DNA of 64,000 bases from Candidatus Sysuiplasma acidicola (lineage in GTDB: Archaea > Thermoplasmatota > Thermoplasmata > Sysuiplasmatales > Sysuiplasmataceae). A program made the translations under genes and the position numbers. Under the pieces are notes generated by a model. That model did no database searches and was not told where the DNA came from. It was given only the letters and a program-made list of their open reading frames with translations. The stretch is from positions 62,001 to 126,000 of the forward strand of contig JAHEAA010000005.1 in NCBI GenBank assembly GCA_019721035.1, given 5' to 3'. Shown in pieces: positions 52,085 to 61,094 of this stretch. Each line of letters starts with the position of its first letter. Within the stretch, counting starts at the first letter, position 1.

Positions 52085-52886
52085 TCAGAATTCCCTCCCT
52101 GAAAAATGCAGACAGGCTGTCCGGCCTGCTGCCCATTATACAGACTCTTTCCACGCCAGACATCACTGCACTGCCCGCGGCATTGATCTTTGGCAACATC
52201 CCGTCGCGGATATCTCCGCTCGCGAGCAGAGGGCGTATATCTTCATAACGTATGCTTTTCAGCACATTGGCGTTGACAATTATGCCGGGCACATCCGTCA
52301 TGAGCAGCAGCGTTGATGCACGGAGCGCCGAGGCTACGGACGAGGCAACTTCGTCAGCATTTACATTATACAGCGTGCCGGAACCGTCGGCACAGAGCGG
52401 ATAAATGACCGGAACGGCCTTCATGTCGAATAGAGCATCCAGTATCTTTCTGTTGACGGAAACAATCTGCCCTACGAGCCCTAAATCTATACCGTCGTTC
52501 GAGCGCTCCCTGCGTCTGCATGTAACCATTCCGCCGGAAAACGCAGGAAGAGGAATGGCCGTAATGCCCAGTCTCGTAAGCGAAAGTGCAATCTCAGCGG
52601 ACTTCTTTGAGAGAGACATCTGAACTGCTTCCAGCACATCCGGCGTCGTTATGCGGAGGCCGCCGGCTTTGGCCGTCTCAATCGACAGTCGTTTGCAGAG
52701 CTCGTCAATCTCTTTCCCGCCGCCGTTCACTATGACGATACGGCCACCCCGTGTCAGACCTTCTCCCACAGCCGTGGCAATTTCGTCGATGGCACTTGCT
52801 GATTGTATTGCGGCGCCGCCGAATTTTATGACGGTAACGTCATCATTCCTAAGTTGTGTATGCCGAGTTAATCCTGACATAACCAT
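52062..52886 (-). CDS. argB: Acetylglutamate kinase
   Basis: Phosphorylates N-acetylglutamate. The 274-residue amino-acid-kinase-fold protein has VIKFGGAAI, IVNGGGKEID, the MTDVPGII segment and a GMLPKINAA C-terminal ATP-site motif. It overlaps argJ by 38 bp and argD by about 23 bp. The LysW carrier protein of the alternative archaeal pathway is not present in this cluster, so free N-acetylated intermediates are expected. Confidence 0.92.
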   Translation of the reverse strand: MVMSGLTRHTQLRNDDVTVIKFGGAAIQSASAIDEIATAVGEGLTRGGRIVIVNGGGKEIDELCKRLSIETAKAGGLRITTPDVLEAVQMSLSKKSAEIALSLTRLGITAIPLPAFSGGMVTCRRRERSNDGIDLGLVGQIVSVNRKILDALFDMKAVPVIYPLCADGSGTLYNVNADEVASSVASALRASTLLLMTDVPGIIVNANVLKSIRYEDIRPLLASGDIRDGMLPKINAAGSAVMSGVERVCIMGSRPDSLSAFFREGILNGTEIRV

Positions 52887-54072
52887 AACTCATATCACAT
52901 CCCAGCGCTACAGCGCTGCCCTTTCCCTTGTGCAATTCGATTGTGAATTTCACTTCCCTCTTCCTCATCAGATTCGCGGCCCTTCCGGGTTTATCCGAAA
53001 CTATGCCGGACGAAATCACAGGATATTTCCTGTCTTCGCCTATCGATACATCGAGTTTTGAAAAATCGATATCGCAACCCGAGCTGCCCAGTGCCGCGGC
53101 TACGCGGCCAACGTTGGGATCGCCGCCAAAGACCGCACACTTTACCAGATTTGATTTGACCACGGCTCTTGCGGCGAGTCTTGCCTGCTGCACATTTCTT
53201 GCACCGTTGACTTCTACCGTCAGCAGCTTCGTCTCTCCCTCGCCATCCATGGCAAGCATGCGCGCGAGCTGGTGCATGACATAACCAAAGGCTTCTTCGA
53301 ACATCGGATCGTTGCGAATGGAGGGTCCGCCTGCAGAACCGTTGGACAGCACAAGCACAGAATCATTTGTGCTCTGATCTCCGTCGATGCAGACCATGTT
53401 TAATGTGTCCTCAATGTAACTGTCAAGACACTTCTGGAGATAGCGGCTGGAAACGGGAGCATCCGTTGTTACAAAGGTCAGAGTCGTTGCGTGAAGACCC
53501 TTCATATCCGGAGCAATCATTCCTGAACCTTTGGTCATGCCTCCTATTCTTATCCTGCGGCCATCGGAAAGTGTCTGTTCAACGGCAACCTCCTTTCTGG
53601 TTTTGTCAGTTGTCATTATGGCTTCTGCCGCCTTTGTGCCCGCGGAAAGAGAATCGGACAGAGAGGAAACGGCGTCCTTGATGCCTGCATAGACCTTCTT
53701 CATCGGAAGAAACTGGCCGATTACTCCTGTGGAGAAAACGGTCATTTTTCCGGCAGGGACGCCGAGAAGCTTTGCCGCATATGCGCCCATCTGCTTTGCG
53801 TCTCTAATCCCCCTCACGCCTGTCAGTGCATTGGCGTTTCCGCTGTTGATGACAGCGCCGTTGATTCTGCGCTTCCCGGCAGAAATAATGGAGGCAGTGA
53901 CAAGGACAGGTGCAGCCTTGAGCCTGTTTGATGTGAACACAGCTGCGGTGTTGCAGACCTTTCCCGAGTAAATCAGGGCAATGTCGTTCTTTCCCGACTT
54001 TCTCAGCCCTCCTCTTCCCGCCGAGGCGGAAAAACCTGCCGGCGCGGTAACGCCGCCTTCTATTACTTTCAA
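52849..54072 (-). CDS. argJ: Glutamate N-acetyltransferase / ornithine acetyltransferase
   Basis: Moves the acetyl group from N-acetylornithine back to glutamate, making the pathway cyclic. The 407-residue precursor has NSGNANALTG, TGVIG, KGSGMIAPDM and the self-cleavage site before Thr196 (HATTLTF). Residues C-terminal include VFGGDPNVGRVAAALG. It starts two bases after argC. Confidence 0.95.
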   Translation of the reverse strand: MKVIEGGVTAPAGFSASAGRGGLRKSGKNDIALIYSGKVCNTAAVFTSNRLKAAPVLVTASIISAGKRRINGAVINSGNANALTGVRGIRDAKQMGAYAAKLLGVPAGKMTVFSTGVIGQFLPMKKVYAGIKDAVSSLSDSLSAGTKAAEAIMTTDKTRKEVAVEQTLSDGRRIRIGGMTKGSGMIAPDMKGLHATTLTFVTTDAPVSSRYLQKCLDSYIEDTLNMVCIDGDQSTNDSVLVLSNGSAGGPSIRNDPMFEEAFGYVMHQLARMLAMDGEGETKLLTVEVNGARNVQQARLAARAVVKSNLVKCAVFGGDPNVGRVAAALGSSGCDIDFSKLDVSIGEDRKYPVISSGIVSDKPGRAANLMRKREVKFTIELHKGKGSAVALGCDMSYGYVRINSAYTT

Positions 54073-54074
54073 TT

Positions 54075-55097
54075 CTATCTACCCACGCCCGTCGGGCCTG
54101 CCAGAAGCCCTGATGTTTCCGGAAGGTTCAGCATGATGTTGGCGTTCTGGACGGCCTGCCCGCTGGCCCCTTTCATAAGATTATCAATGAAAACGAGAAG
54201 TATCGTCCCGTCCTGTGTGCTCCTGACGTCAATCACGCAATGGTTCGTGCCGCTGACCATGTTCAGGCTCCCTTCAATACCTGCACGTACGAACGGCGAA
54301 TCCGAATAAAATGAAGCAAGCTTCTTTCCAACTTCGCCCGCGTCAGTGCCTGGAAGATATATCGTTTCTTCAATACCCCGTATGATCGGGACAAGATGCG
54401 GGACGAATGTAAGACTGACTTTCCTTCCCGCCGCCTCGTCAAGAAGGCCCCTTATCTCGGGCATGTGCCTGTGCCTGTTAACGTTATACGGCGCTATGTT
54501 TCCTGCGATCTCCGAATGGTGTGTGAACTGCGACGGCTCTTTTCCTGCGCCGGACGTGCCGCTCTTGGCATCTATGATAACTGGCCCCGAGATTAAGGAC
54601 GCGATCGGAAGAAGCGAAAGCAGCGCTGCAGTTGGATAGCACCCTGGATTCGCGACTATGCTTGCTTCGGAAATCATGCGCCTGTTAATTTCAGGCAGCC
54701 CGTAAACGCTGTTCTCGAGATTGACCGCGTCGAGATGCTGCATTCCGTACGTCTGTTCAAAGAGCGAAGCAGGGTGCAGTCTGTAGTCCGGTCCGAGATC
54801 CACAACCCGTACGCCCGCTTCTATCAGTTTCGGGACTGTCTTCATGGACGCACCTGCGGGCATGCACAGGAAAGCCACATCCATTCCGTCCGCCTCGCCG
54901 AAGTCCTCCCTGCCGGAAACTACAACCTCACTGTTGAGCCACGGATAGATGCTACGGATTTTTTTGCCCGCCATGCTCGCCGATTGTGCAAACGACAATT
55001 CGAGACCAGGATGGCCGGCGATAATGCGCAGTAGCTCGTTTCCCGTATAACCGCCGATACCGAACACGCCGGCTCTTCTGGCTTCAGATATGTGCAT
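54075..55097 (-). CDS. argC: N-acetyl-gamma-glutamyl-phosphate reductase
   Basis: NADPH-dependent reductase of arginine synthesis, 340 residues. It has FGIGGYTGNELLRII (nucleotide binding), the catalytic Cys in ANPGCYPTAALL and the SGTSGAGKEP segment. It is first in argC-argJ-argB-argD. TATA-like sequences (TTTTTATC at about 55109-55117 and ATATG near 55123) lie just upstream. Confidence 0.95.
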   Translation of the reverse strand: MHISEARRAGVFGIGGYTGNELLRIIAGHPGLELSFAQSASMAGKKIRSIYPWLNSEVVVSGREDFGEADGMDVAFLCMPAGASMKTVPKLIEAGVRVVDLGPDYRLHPASLFEQTYGMQHLDAVNLENSVYGLPEINRRMISEASIVANPGCYPTAALLSLLPIASLISGPVIIDAKSGTSGAGKEPSQFTHHSEIAGNIAPYNVNRHRHMPEIRGLLDEAAGRKVSLTFVPHLVPIIRGIEETIYLPGTDAGEVGKKLASFYSDSPFVRAGIEGSLNMVSGTNHCVIDVRSTQDGTILLVFIDNLMKGASGQAVQNANIMLNLPETSGLLAGPTGVGR

Positions 55098-55263
55098 TTA
55101 TATGCGCAGATAAAAACGTGGACATATTCCCTCTGTCCGATTCTATACATTATCCTGTTGCAAATGTCTCTGCCGTGACAACACGAATTGGAGCGCTCTG
55201 GGGGGACCTGTGCCACACAACGAAATGCGAACAGCTTAAATTGCCGCCCGGGATTTGATCGGC

Positions 55264-55656
55264 ATGGCCAAATGGCTGTTCAAGGAAGAACCCTCAAATT
55301 ACAGTTTTGAGCATCTGGAGATGGACGGGACGGCAACCTGGGACGGGGTGCGAAATAACACGGCTCTCAGGAATCTGAGCCTCGTGAAGAAGGGTGATGA
55401 AATCATCTATTACCACACGGGTGATGAGAAAGCCGCTGCTGGGCTCGCCGAATCGACATCCGATGCCTTCAGAGATGACGAAGGATTCTGGGTTGTCAGA
55501 ATAAGACCGGTGAACAAATTCAGGAAGAGCGTGTCCCTCAGACTGATCAAGGATGCAGGTCAATTTTCCGCATCGCCGCTTGTAAGACTCCCAAGAGTGT
55601 CGGTGTTGCCAGTCGACGACAAACTGTGGAATTTCATTATTGAACACAGCAAATAG
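55264..55656 (+). CDS. EVE-domain protein
   Basis: A 130-residue single-domain protein of the EVE/PUA-like fold: KWLFKEEPSNYSFEHLE, WDGVRN, GDEIIYYHTG and the trailing P-V-RLPRVSVLPV strand. Such proteins bind modified bases in nucleic acid; the specificity here is unknown. A TATA-like GCTTAAATT lies 26 bp before the ATG, so the mRNA is probably leaderless. Confidence 0.9.
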   Translation: MAKWLFKEEPSNYSFEHLEMDGTATWDGVRNNTALRNLSLVKKGDEIIYYHTGDEKAAAGLAESTSDAFRDDEGFWVVRIRPVNKFRKSVSLRLIKDAGQFSASPLVRLPRVSVLPVDDKLWNFIIEHSK

Positions 55657-55780
55657 AATTGCCATCATTACATCACCTCACCATTGATTTCTCTAATTTC
55701 GCACCTTGCCTGGACGATGCATGTTAAGTCGCTCTGCGGCAGAAAAAAAGCCAAATAGTTGATACCGATGGTTTTCCGCA

Positions 55781-56323
55781 ATGAAAGAAATAAAGATTGC
55801 GGGTTTCGGCGGAAGCCTCAGAAAAGGATCGTTCAACAGGATGCTTCTCGGAGCGGCGTCGAGTCTGATGCCGGAAGGATCCACGCTGGAAATAGCCGAG
55901 ATCTATGACATACCTCTGTTCAACCAGGATCTGGAGTCAAATATACCTCTGCCGGTTGCTGAATTCAAGCGAAAGATATCCCAGGCCGACGGCGTGCTGA
56001 TAAGCACGCCTGAGTACAACTACTCCGTCCCTGGCGTCCTGAAGAACGTCATAGACTGGGGCTCGAGACCGTACGGGCAGAACTGCTTTGACGGCAAGCA
56101 TGTGGCACTCATTAGTTCCGGAGGCAGACTAGGCGGCGCGCGGGCACAATACAGTCTGAGACAGTCATTCGTTTTTCTGAACATGAGGCCGGTAAACATG
56201 CCCGAAGTGTTCATTTCCAATCCTGCAGATAAGTTTGATGAAAAAGGCAATCTGAAAGATGAAGACATCAAGGCGACAATAAGGACATTGCTGCAGAAAC
56301 TGGTCGACGCGTGCAGACAATGA
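55781..56323 (+). CDS. NADPH-dependent FMN reductase
   Basis: A 180-residue flavodoxin-fold reductase with the phosphate loop GSLRKGSFNR and the conserved TPEYNYSVPGVLKNVIDW. It likely reduces FMN or quinones with NADPH. It is a single gene; the TATA element is not clear. Confidence 0.9.
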   Translation: MKEIKIAGFGGSLRKGSFNRMLLGAASSLMPEGSTLEIAEIYDIPLFNQDLESNIPLPVAEFKRKISQADGVLISTPEYNYSVPGVLKNVIDWGSRPYGQNCFDGKHVALISSGGRLGGARAQYSLRQSFVFLNMRPVNMPEVFISNPADKFDEKGNLKDEDIKATIRTLLQKLVDACRQ

Positions 56324-56422
56324 CGTCGCTGGCACACAGGGTGCTGAAGGAATCATCGGATCGCCGCAAAGCACAGTCGTGACTAGCATGACAATAATAA
56401 AATACGGCTCCTGTCTTGAATT

Positions 56423-57112
56423 ATGCAACTGAGTTCCATGAAGGGCAAGCGCTACCTGATAATAAATCTCAAAGGATACGAGGAGGCATTCGGCAGCCGT
56501 TCTGTAGAGATAGGCAGGATTGCCAAAGGTGCATCGGAGGAGTATGGTGTTTCCGTCGTTGTCTGTCCGCCAGTTCCGTGGCTTTCGCAAGTGGCTGAAA
56601 CGGGTGCCGAGACGTTTGCGCAGCACTGCGACCCGTACAAACCCGGAGCGTTTACGGGCTTCACTTCTCCTGAGATGATTAAAGCAACCGGAGCGACTGG
56701 CATTCTGATGAACCACACTGAGCACAAGCTGAGACTGCATGAAGTAGAATTCCTTGTGGAGAACTGCCGGAGAACCGGTATGAACGCAACTGTCTGTGCA
56801 GATACAGTCTACACAGTCGCGGCGATAAGCGCGCTCGAGCCGGACATCGTCGCAATAGAGCCGCCGGAACTCATCGGCACAGGTATATCCGTTTCGACCG
56901 CCAAACCCGAAATAATAACACGGGCAATCGAATCGGTGAGGAAGATCAACAGAGAAGTGCCGGTAATCGCAGGAGCTGGTATATCCAGCGAACAGGACGT
57001 GAGGCGCTCCATCGAGCTCGGGGCTAGCGGAGCGCTGGTAGCATCCGCCATTGTCAAATCCGGTTCGCAACGGGAACTCATTTACAGAATGGCGGCCGAA
57101 TTATCAGGATAG
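56423..57112 (+). CDS. tpiA: Triosephosphate isomerase, archaeal type
   Basis: Interconverts glyceraldehyde 3-phosphate and dihydroxyacetone phosphate. The 229-residue protein has the catalytic Lys17 (NLKGY), His98 (MNHTEH) and Glu146 (AIEPPELIGTG) and the phosphate-binding AGAGI. Archaeal enzymes are this short. A TATA-like AATAAAATAC lies about 23 bp upstream of the ATG. It converges with a GapN-like gene, both in lower glycolysis. Confidence 0.95.
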   Translation: MQLSSMKGKRYLIINLKGYEEAFGSRSVEIGRIAKGASEEYGVSVVVCPPVPWLSQVAETGAETFAQHCDPYKPGAFTGFTSPEMIKATGATGILMNHTEHKLRLHEVEFLVENCRRTGMNATVCADTVYTVAAISALEPDIVAIEPPELIGTGISVSTAKPEIITRAIESVRKINREVPVIAGAGISSEQDVRRSIELGASGALVASAIVKSGSQRELIYRMAAELSG

Positions 57113-57139
57113 ACGCTCGCCGGCAGCCTATTCAGACAT

Positions 57140-58690
57140 TCACCTGGTTCTTCTCGAGTTTGTGAGCAGTTCGCGCGATTCCTCTTCTGACTGCCATATT
57201 CTGCCGCCGGCCGTGTCGAACACTATGGTCTTCATGTTGGTGAATTCATCGATGCTGTATCCGATGCCTTCCCTTCCGAGACCGCTCTCCTTGACGCCGC
57301 CGAACGGGAAGAAACCCACGCCGTGGGCAGGGAAACTGTTGACAGTCACTTCACCGACCTCAAGCCGCTTGGACACCTTCCATGCGGAGTTAAGGTCCTT
57401 TGTGAAAACGGCGGAGTCCAGGCCGTACTCCGATCTGTTTGCTATCTCAATCGACTCGTCCACAGTATCAAACTGATGCACAGGTATGACAGGGCCGAAT
57501 GTTTCTTCCCACATGATCCGTGCGTCGAGCGGCACGTCGAGTATGAGCGTGGGTTCCATGAAGTTGCCTTCGCTCTTGCCGCCGTGAACGACCTGTGCAC
57601 CCTTGTCCACCGCATCGGTTATCAGGCCAAGCACATGCTCAACGGCACTCCTGTTTATCAGAGGACCTATCTTCGTATTCTTGTCCCTAGGATCGCCTAC
57701 TGTCCATGTCCGTATCCCTTCAGCAAGCAGCCCGCAGAATTTCTGGTACACCTCGCGCTGCACGAGGACACGGCTTATGGCATCGCACCGCTGACCGGCA
57801 TTCTTCAGCGATCCTGCAAGTGTTTTTGAAGCCGCGGAGGGAATATCGGCATCATTGAGTATTATGGCGGCACCCTTTCCGCCTAGCTCCAGGTGTATTT
57901 TCTTTATGCCGGATATCTTCGTCAGATTCTTACCGACTTCTGTGCTGCCAGTAAAAGTGACTACATCGACGACCGGACTCTCGGCCATGTAACTTCCCAG
58001 CGCGCCCTTGCCGGTGATGATGCTTACTGACCCGGAAGGCAGTCCGGCCTCCTCCATGATCTTGGCCATCAGAATAGCCGGGATAGGATCAACGCTCGGC
58101 GGTTTCACAATTACCGAATTGCCTGCAAGAAGAGCTGGAATGACTTTTGTGTATGTTATGAAGAGCGGGTAGTTGAACGGCGAGATGGCCAGAACCAAAC
58201 CGACCGGTTCCCTGATTATCAGCGCGTATTTGCCTATATTCTCTTCAGCCCAGTCTCCCGGTATGTAGTCGCCGAATATCTTGCGAGCCTCTTCGAACGT
58301 CAGGGAGAGCCTGTGCATAGTCGCATTTATTTCACCGCTTGCATCGGCAAGTGTCTTTCCGTTATTGAGGACGATAGAATCCTGGAGAACTGCAAAATTC
58401 TCTTCCACGATCCTGGAAGCCTTGGTCATTGCACCCATGCGTTCTATTGCAGGCATCCTGCGTATCAGAGATTTTGCCTTATATGCGTCATTGAGCACCC
58501 TGTCAGCATCTATTTCAGAAGCTGCAGAAATTCGAGCTATGACGCTGTTGTCGATAGGACTCATCACATCAGTAAACTCACCTGATTCGGGAAAATGCCA
58601 TTTCCCGCCCGAATATATCTTGAAATTCGGTATTCCGTCTTTACCACTTTCGTAGATTTCACTGAAGAAATCATTCAGTTCCAGTTTCAT
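57140..58690 (-). CDS. GapN-like (non-phosphorylating) glyceraldehyde-3-phosphate dehydrogenase
   Basis: A 516-residue aldehyde dehydrogenase that would oxidise glyceraldehyde 3-phosphate directly to 3-phosphoglycerate with NAD(P)+. It shows ISPFNYPLF, FTGSTEVG, the catalytic Glu in LELGGKGAAI and the Cys in NAGQRCDAISRVLV, which resembles archaeal GapN. Other aldehydes remain possible. ATG 58690 has GTGAT upstream and a TATA box (AAATATAATAAC, about 58750) further out; an ATG at 58762 is less likely. Confidence 0.85.
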   Translation of the reverse strand: MKLELNDFFSEIYESGKDGIPNFKIYSGGKWHFPESGEFTDVMSPIDNSVIARISAASEIDADRVLNDAYKAKSLIRRMPAIERMGAMTKASRIVEENFAVLQDSIVLNNGKTLADASGEINATMHRLSLTFEEARKIFGDYIPGDWAEENIGKYALIIREPVGLVLAISPFNYPLFITYTKVIPALLAGNSVIVKPPSVDPIPAILMAKIMEEAGLPSGSVSIITGKGALGSYMAESPVVDVVTFTGSTEVGKNLTKISGIKKIHLELGGKGAAIILNDADIPSAASKTLAGSLKNAGQRCDAISRVLVQREVYQKFCGLLAEGIRTWTVGDPRDKNTKIGPLINRSAVEHVLGLITDAVDKGAQVVHGGKSEGNFMEPTLILDVPLDARIMWEETFGPVIPVHQFDTVDESIEIANRSEYGLDSAVFTKDLNSAWKVSKRLEVGEVTVNSFPAHGVGFFPFGGVKESGLGREGIGYSIDEFTNMKTIVFDTAGGRIWQSEEESRELLTNSRRTR

Positions 58691-58867
58691 TTCGTATATC
58701 ACTTCTTCATTTTGGTTCGAATCATGTACGCGAACATACTGCTTGTTATTATATTTTGACATTCCTTCTTCTCGAAATTACTATGAGAGGGATCACACGA
58801 TAGGCGTGCGCGGTATAGCCGATAGAAGTGCATTGAAGTTCTGCGCAATGGTTAAGTATTACGATCC

Positions 58868-59671
58868 ATGTCGAAACCGGGAAAATACAAGTGCGATCAA
58901 ATGAGCGAAGTAAGCAGTTTTGTCTCGTATTCTGGAAACAGAACCAGCCCCTTTGTCATCGGCCACAGAGGAGCGGCAGGTCATGCGCCTGAAAACACAC
59001 TGTCGTCATTTTCGCTCGCAATAGAAATGGGAGCCGATGCGGTTGAGTTTGACATCCATCAGACAGCCGATAACAGAATAGTCGTGATTCATGACGAGGC
59101 GCTCGATCGGACGACAGACGGCGAAGGAATGGTCATGTCGACAACGTTAGGGGACATAAAGAAGCTGGATGCCGGAAGCTGGTTCGGCGAAAAGTTTTCC
59201 GGAGAGAGGATTCCAACGCTTGAAGAGACGCTGACACACATATGCGGAGGCGCCATAGCCCTGGTTGAAGTAAAACACGGTACTGACTTCTACCCTCATA
59301 TCGAGGAAAACATAATCAAAACCGTTTCCGGGAAAAAGGAATGGCTGAGGAAGGCAATTTTCATTTCATTCGATCCTTCAGTAATAGCGAAGCTCAAGGA
59401 ACTCAACCGGGAAATAACGGTAGGTCTGCTGACGCTTGATCCGCCTGAGGAATATCTGGAGATAGCGAAAGAATTCGGAGCCTCTGCTCTATTTCCGCGC
59501 TGGGAAAAGATGAAACCGGATTCGGTGAAGCTTGTTCATGAAGAAGGCTGTACCGTTCATCCATGGGTCATGGACAAAGAAGAGGACATAAACAGGGTGC
59601 TCGAAATGAGACCGGACAGTCTTTCCTCGAATTTTCCGGATCGGTTGCTGACTGCCGTACGCTCGCGATAA
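58868..59671 (+). CDS. Glycerophosphodiester phosphodiesterase
   Basis: A 267-residue TIM-barrel enzyme that cleaves glycerophosphodiesters to glycerol phosphate. It has GHRGAAGHAPENT, the metal residues in VEFDIHQTADNRIVVIHDEALDRTT and VEVKHG. The start is uncertain: ATG 58868 or 58901. It could serve lipid turnover. Confidence 0.92.
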   Translation: MSKPGKYKCDQMSEVSSFVSYSGNRTSPFVIGHRGAAGHAPENTLSSFSLAIEMGADAVEFDIHQTADNRIVVIHDEALDRTTDGEGMVMSTTLGDIKKLDAGSWFGEKFSGERIPTLEETLTHICGGAIALVEVKHGTDFYPHIEENIIKTVSGKKEWLRKAIFISFDPSVIAKLKELNREITVGLLTLDPPEEYLEIAKEFGASALFPRWEKMKPDSVKLVHEEGCTVHPWVMDKEEDINRVLEMRPDSLSSNFPDRLLTAVRSR

Positions 59672-59794
59672 CGCATTTGGATGGCGCCGTGGCAGCATAT
59701 CCTGCACATCTTCAGCGCCAACAATCACGTTCGTCTGCCTTTAGTGCCGAGCGCAAAGCGTGCATTAACCCATGCTGCGCCTGAACGCGGCGCA

Positions 59795-60280
59795 CTATTT
59801 TGAATGGCGCGCGGAAAGTTTGCCCACCTGATCGGATGTCAGCGTCCACTCCGGTCTGAAGTTGAATTCTCCATGCTGCAGCAGTTCCAGGGAGGTTACT
59901 CCTCCGCACTCGAAATGCGGCAGTTCGGGGTTGTCAGTGGAGCACAGAAGCGAAAATATCCTTTTCAGGTTCGGAAGATGGCCCACAACTACGACGTCAC
60001 TATCAGCGGTTTCACGCAACACTTCGATGAAACCGTCCGGATCCGCCTCCGGTTCGAGGCAATCGAGCACGATGCGCGGTGCGCCGACAATTCCTGAGAC
60101 GATGTCGGCAGTCATGACAGCTCTTCCGACCGGGGAGGTGTATACTGCACGCACATTGCGGGAATGCTGCGTTATGACAACTCCGGCTTCCGACGCCTGC
60201 TTCATGCCGGAAGCCGAGATTGGCGGATCGCGAGAGCCGTTTCTGACGTATTCCCCGTGTCTCACAATGAATAAATGCAT
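59795..60280 (-). CDS. SixA-like phosphohistidine phosphatase (histidine phosphatase family)
   Basis: A 161-residue member of the histidine phosphatase superfamily. The RHG motif (IVRHGEY) gives the nucleophile His; TSPVGRAVMTADIV and GHLPNL supply the other active-site Arg and His. SixA-type enzymes act on phosphohistidine proteins, but archaeal substrates are unknown. The start at ATG 60280 places RHG at the N-terminus as usual. It converges with the phosphodiesterase. Confidence 0.88.
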   Translation of the reverse strand: MHLFIVRHGEYVRNGSRDPPISASGMKQASEAGVVITQHSRNVRAVYTSPVGRAVMTADIVSGIVGAPRIVLDCLEPEADPDGFIEVLRETADSDVVVVGHLPNLKRIFSLLCSTDNPELPHFECGGVTSLELLQHGEFNFRPEWTLTSDQVGKLSARHSK

Positions 60281-60403
60281 TTGCGCTGCAACTCCCTTGC
60301 ACATGAGGAATCGCGTGCATGTTTCATAGCCTGTTTGCTGCTCATGCCTGTCCCCAATTGATGCGAAAGTGTTATTTGCACCACTGACATCCATCATCTC
60401 CGA

Positions 60404-60820
60404 ATGAAGATATCGATGATACTCGGGGGTCTTCTTTACATTTTCAGGGGAACAGTCGTCCTGTTTCCATTTGCAATCGCGGCAATGCTCGGGCTGCTCC
60501 CGGTGCATACCGGATCGTCAGCGACTTCACTGACGACAGAGGAGCCGTTGTGGGTGCTTGGCGGCGCGTCCATATTTATTGCATTCCTGGAGGAACATTA
60601 CTTCAGGGAGAAAGAGTACGAGGCATTCGTTATTTCACTGGTAGGAACGGCACTGATATTTTCAATTTCTGCAATATTCTACACTGATGCGGTGAACTTC
60701 CTCCCCATTGTAGCCTATGCTCTCTTCTCATTCGGCGTCATCGACTTCATACTTGGTCTCGAATATCACAAGCCCGGACACAAGGGCAGGATGAAGAAAA
60801 GAACGCCTGAGAGTGCATGA
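60404..60820 (+). CDS. Four-helix membrane protein, function unknown
   Basis: A 138-residue protein with about four hydrophobic segments, an EEHYFREKEYEAF loop and a basic C-terminus. It resembles no family I can name. It is divergent from the SixA-like gene. Confidence 0.65.
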   Translation: MKISMILGGLLYIFRGTVVLFPFAIAAMLGLLPVHTGSSATSLTTEEPLWVLGGASIFIAFLEEHYFREKEYEAFVISLVGTALIFSISAIFYTDAVNFLPIVAYALFSFGVIDFILGLEYHKPGHKGRMKKRTPESA

Positions 60821-60848
60821 GGAAAGATGACAGAGCATTCGTGCAAGC

Positions 60849-61036
60849 TGCACTACCCCATGGTCTGACTGTTTTCTGCTCTCAGTCGGTGTTGCCTCCA
60901 TGCCATACGGCGGGGCAGTAGTGCATTCTGTAAATGACAATAGGCATGCGAAACGACGATGCCGAACTAGTGCTCTGTTTCATGAGCCATGCACCGGTTA
61001 AGGGAGCGGGTGCACCTCCACGCATTGGAACAGAGC
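60849..61036. other. Two long-range inverted repeats in a convergent intergenic region
   Basis: TGCACTAC (60849-60856) pairs perfectly with GTAGTGCA (60918-60925), with GACTG/CAGTC (60867-60871 and 60883-60887) nested inside. Next, GCTCTGTT (60972-60979) pairs perfectly with AACAGAGC (61029-61036), with GCACC/GGTGC (60991-60995 and 61009-61013) nested inside. The 274-bp gap has no gene. It may encode small structured RNA. Confidence 0.4.
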
Positions 61037-61094
61037 AGCGGCTAGCACAATTATGAGGACCTCGAGCATGGCGCGCGGAGGAAATGGGTGTCGT

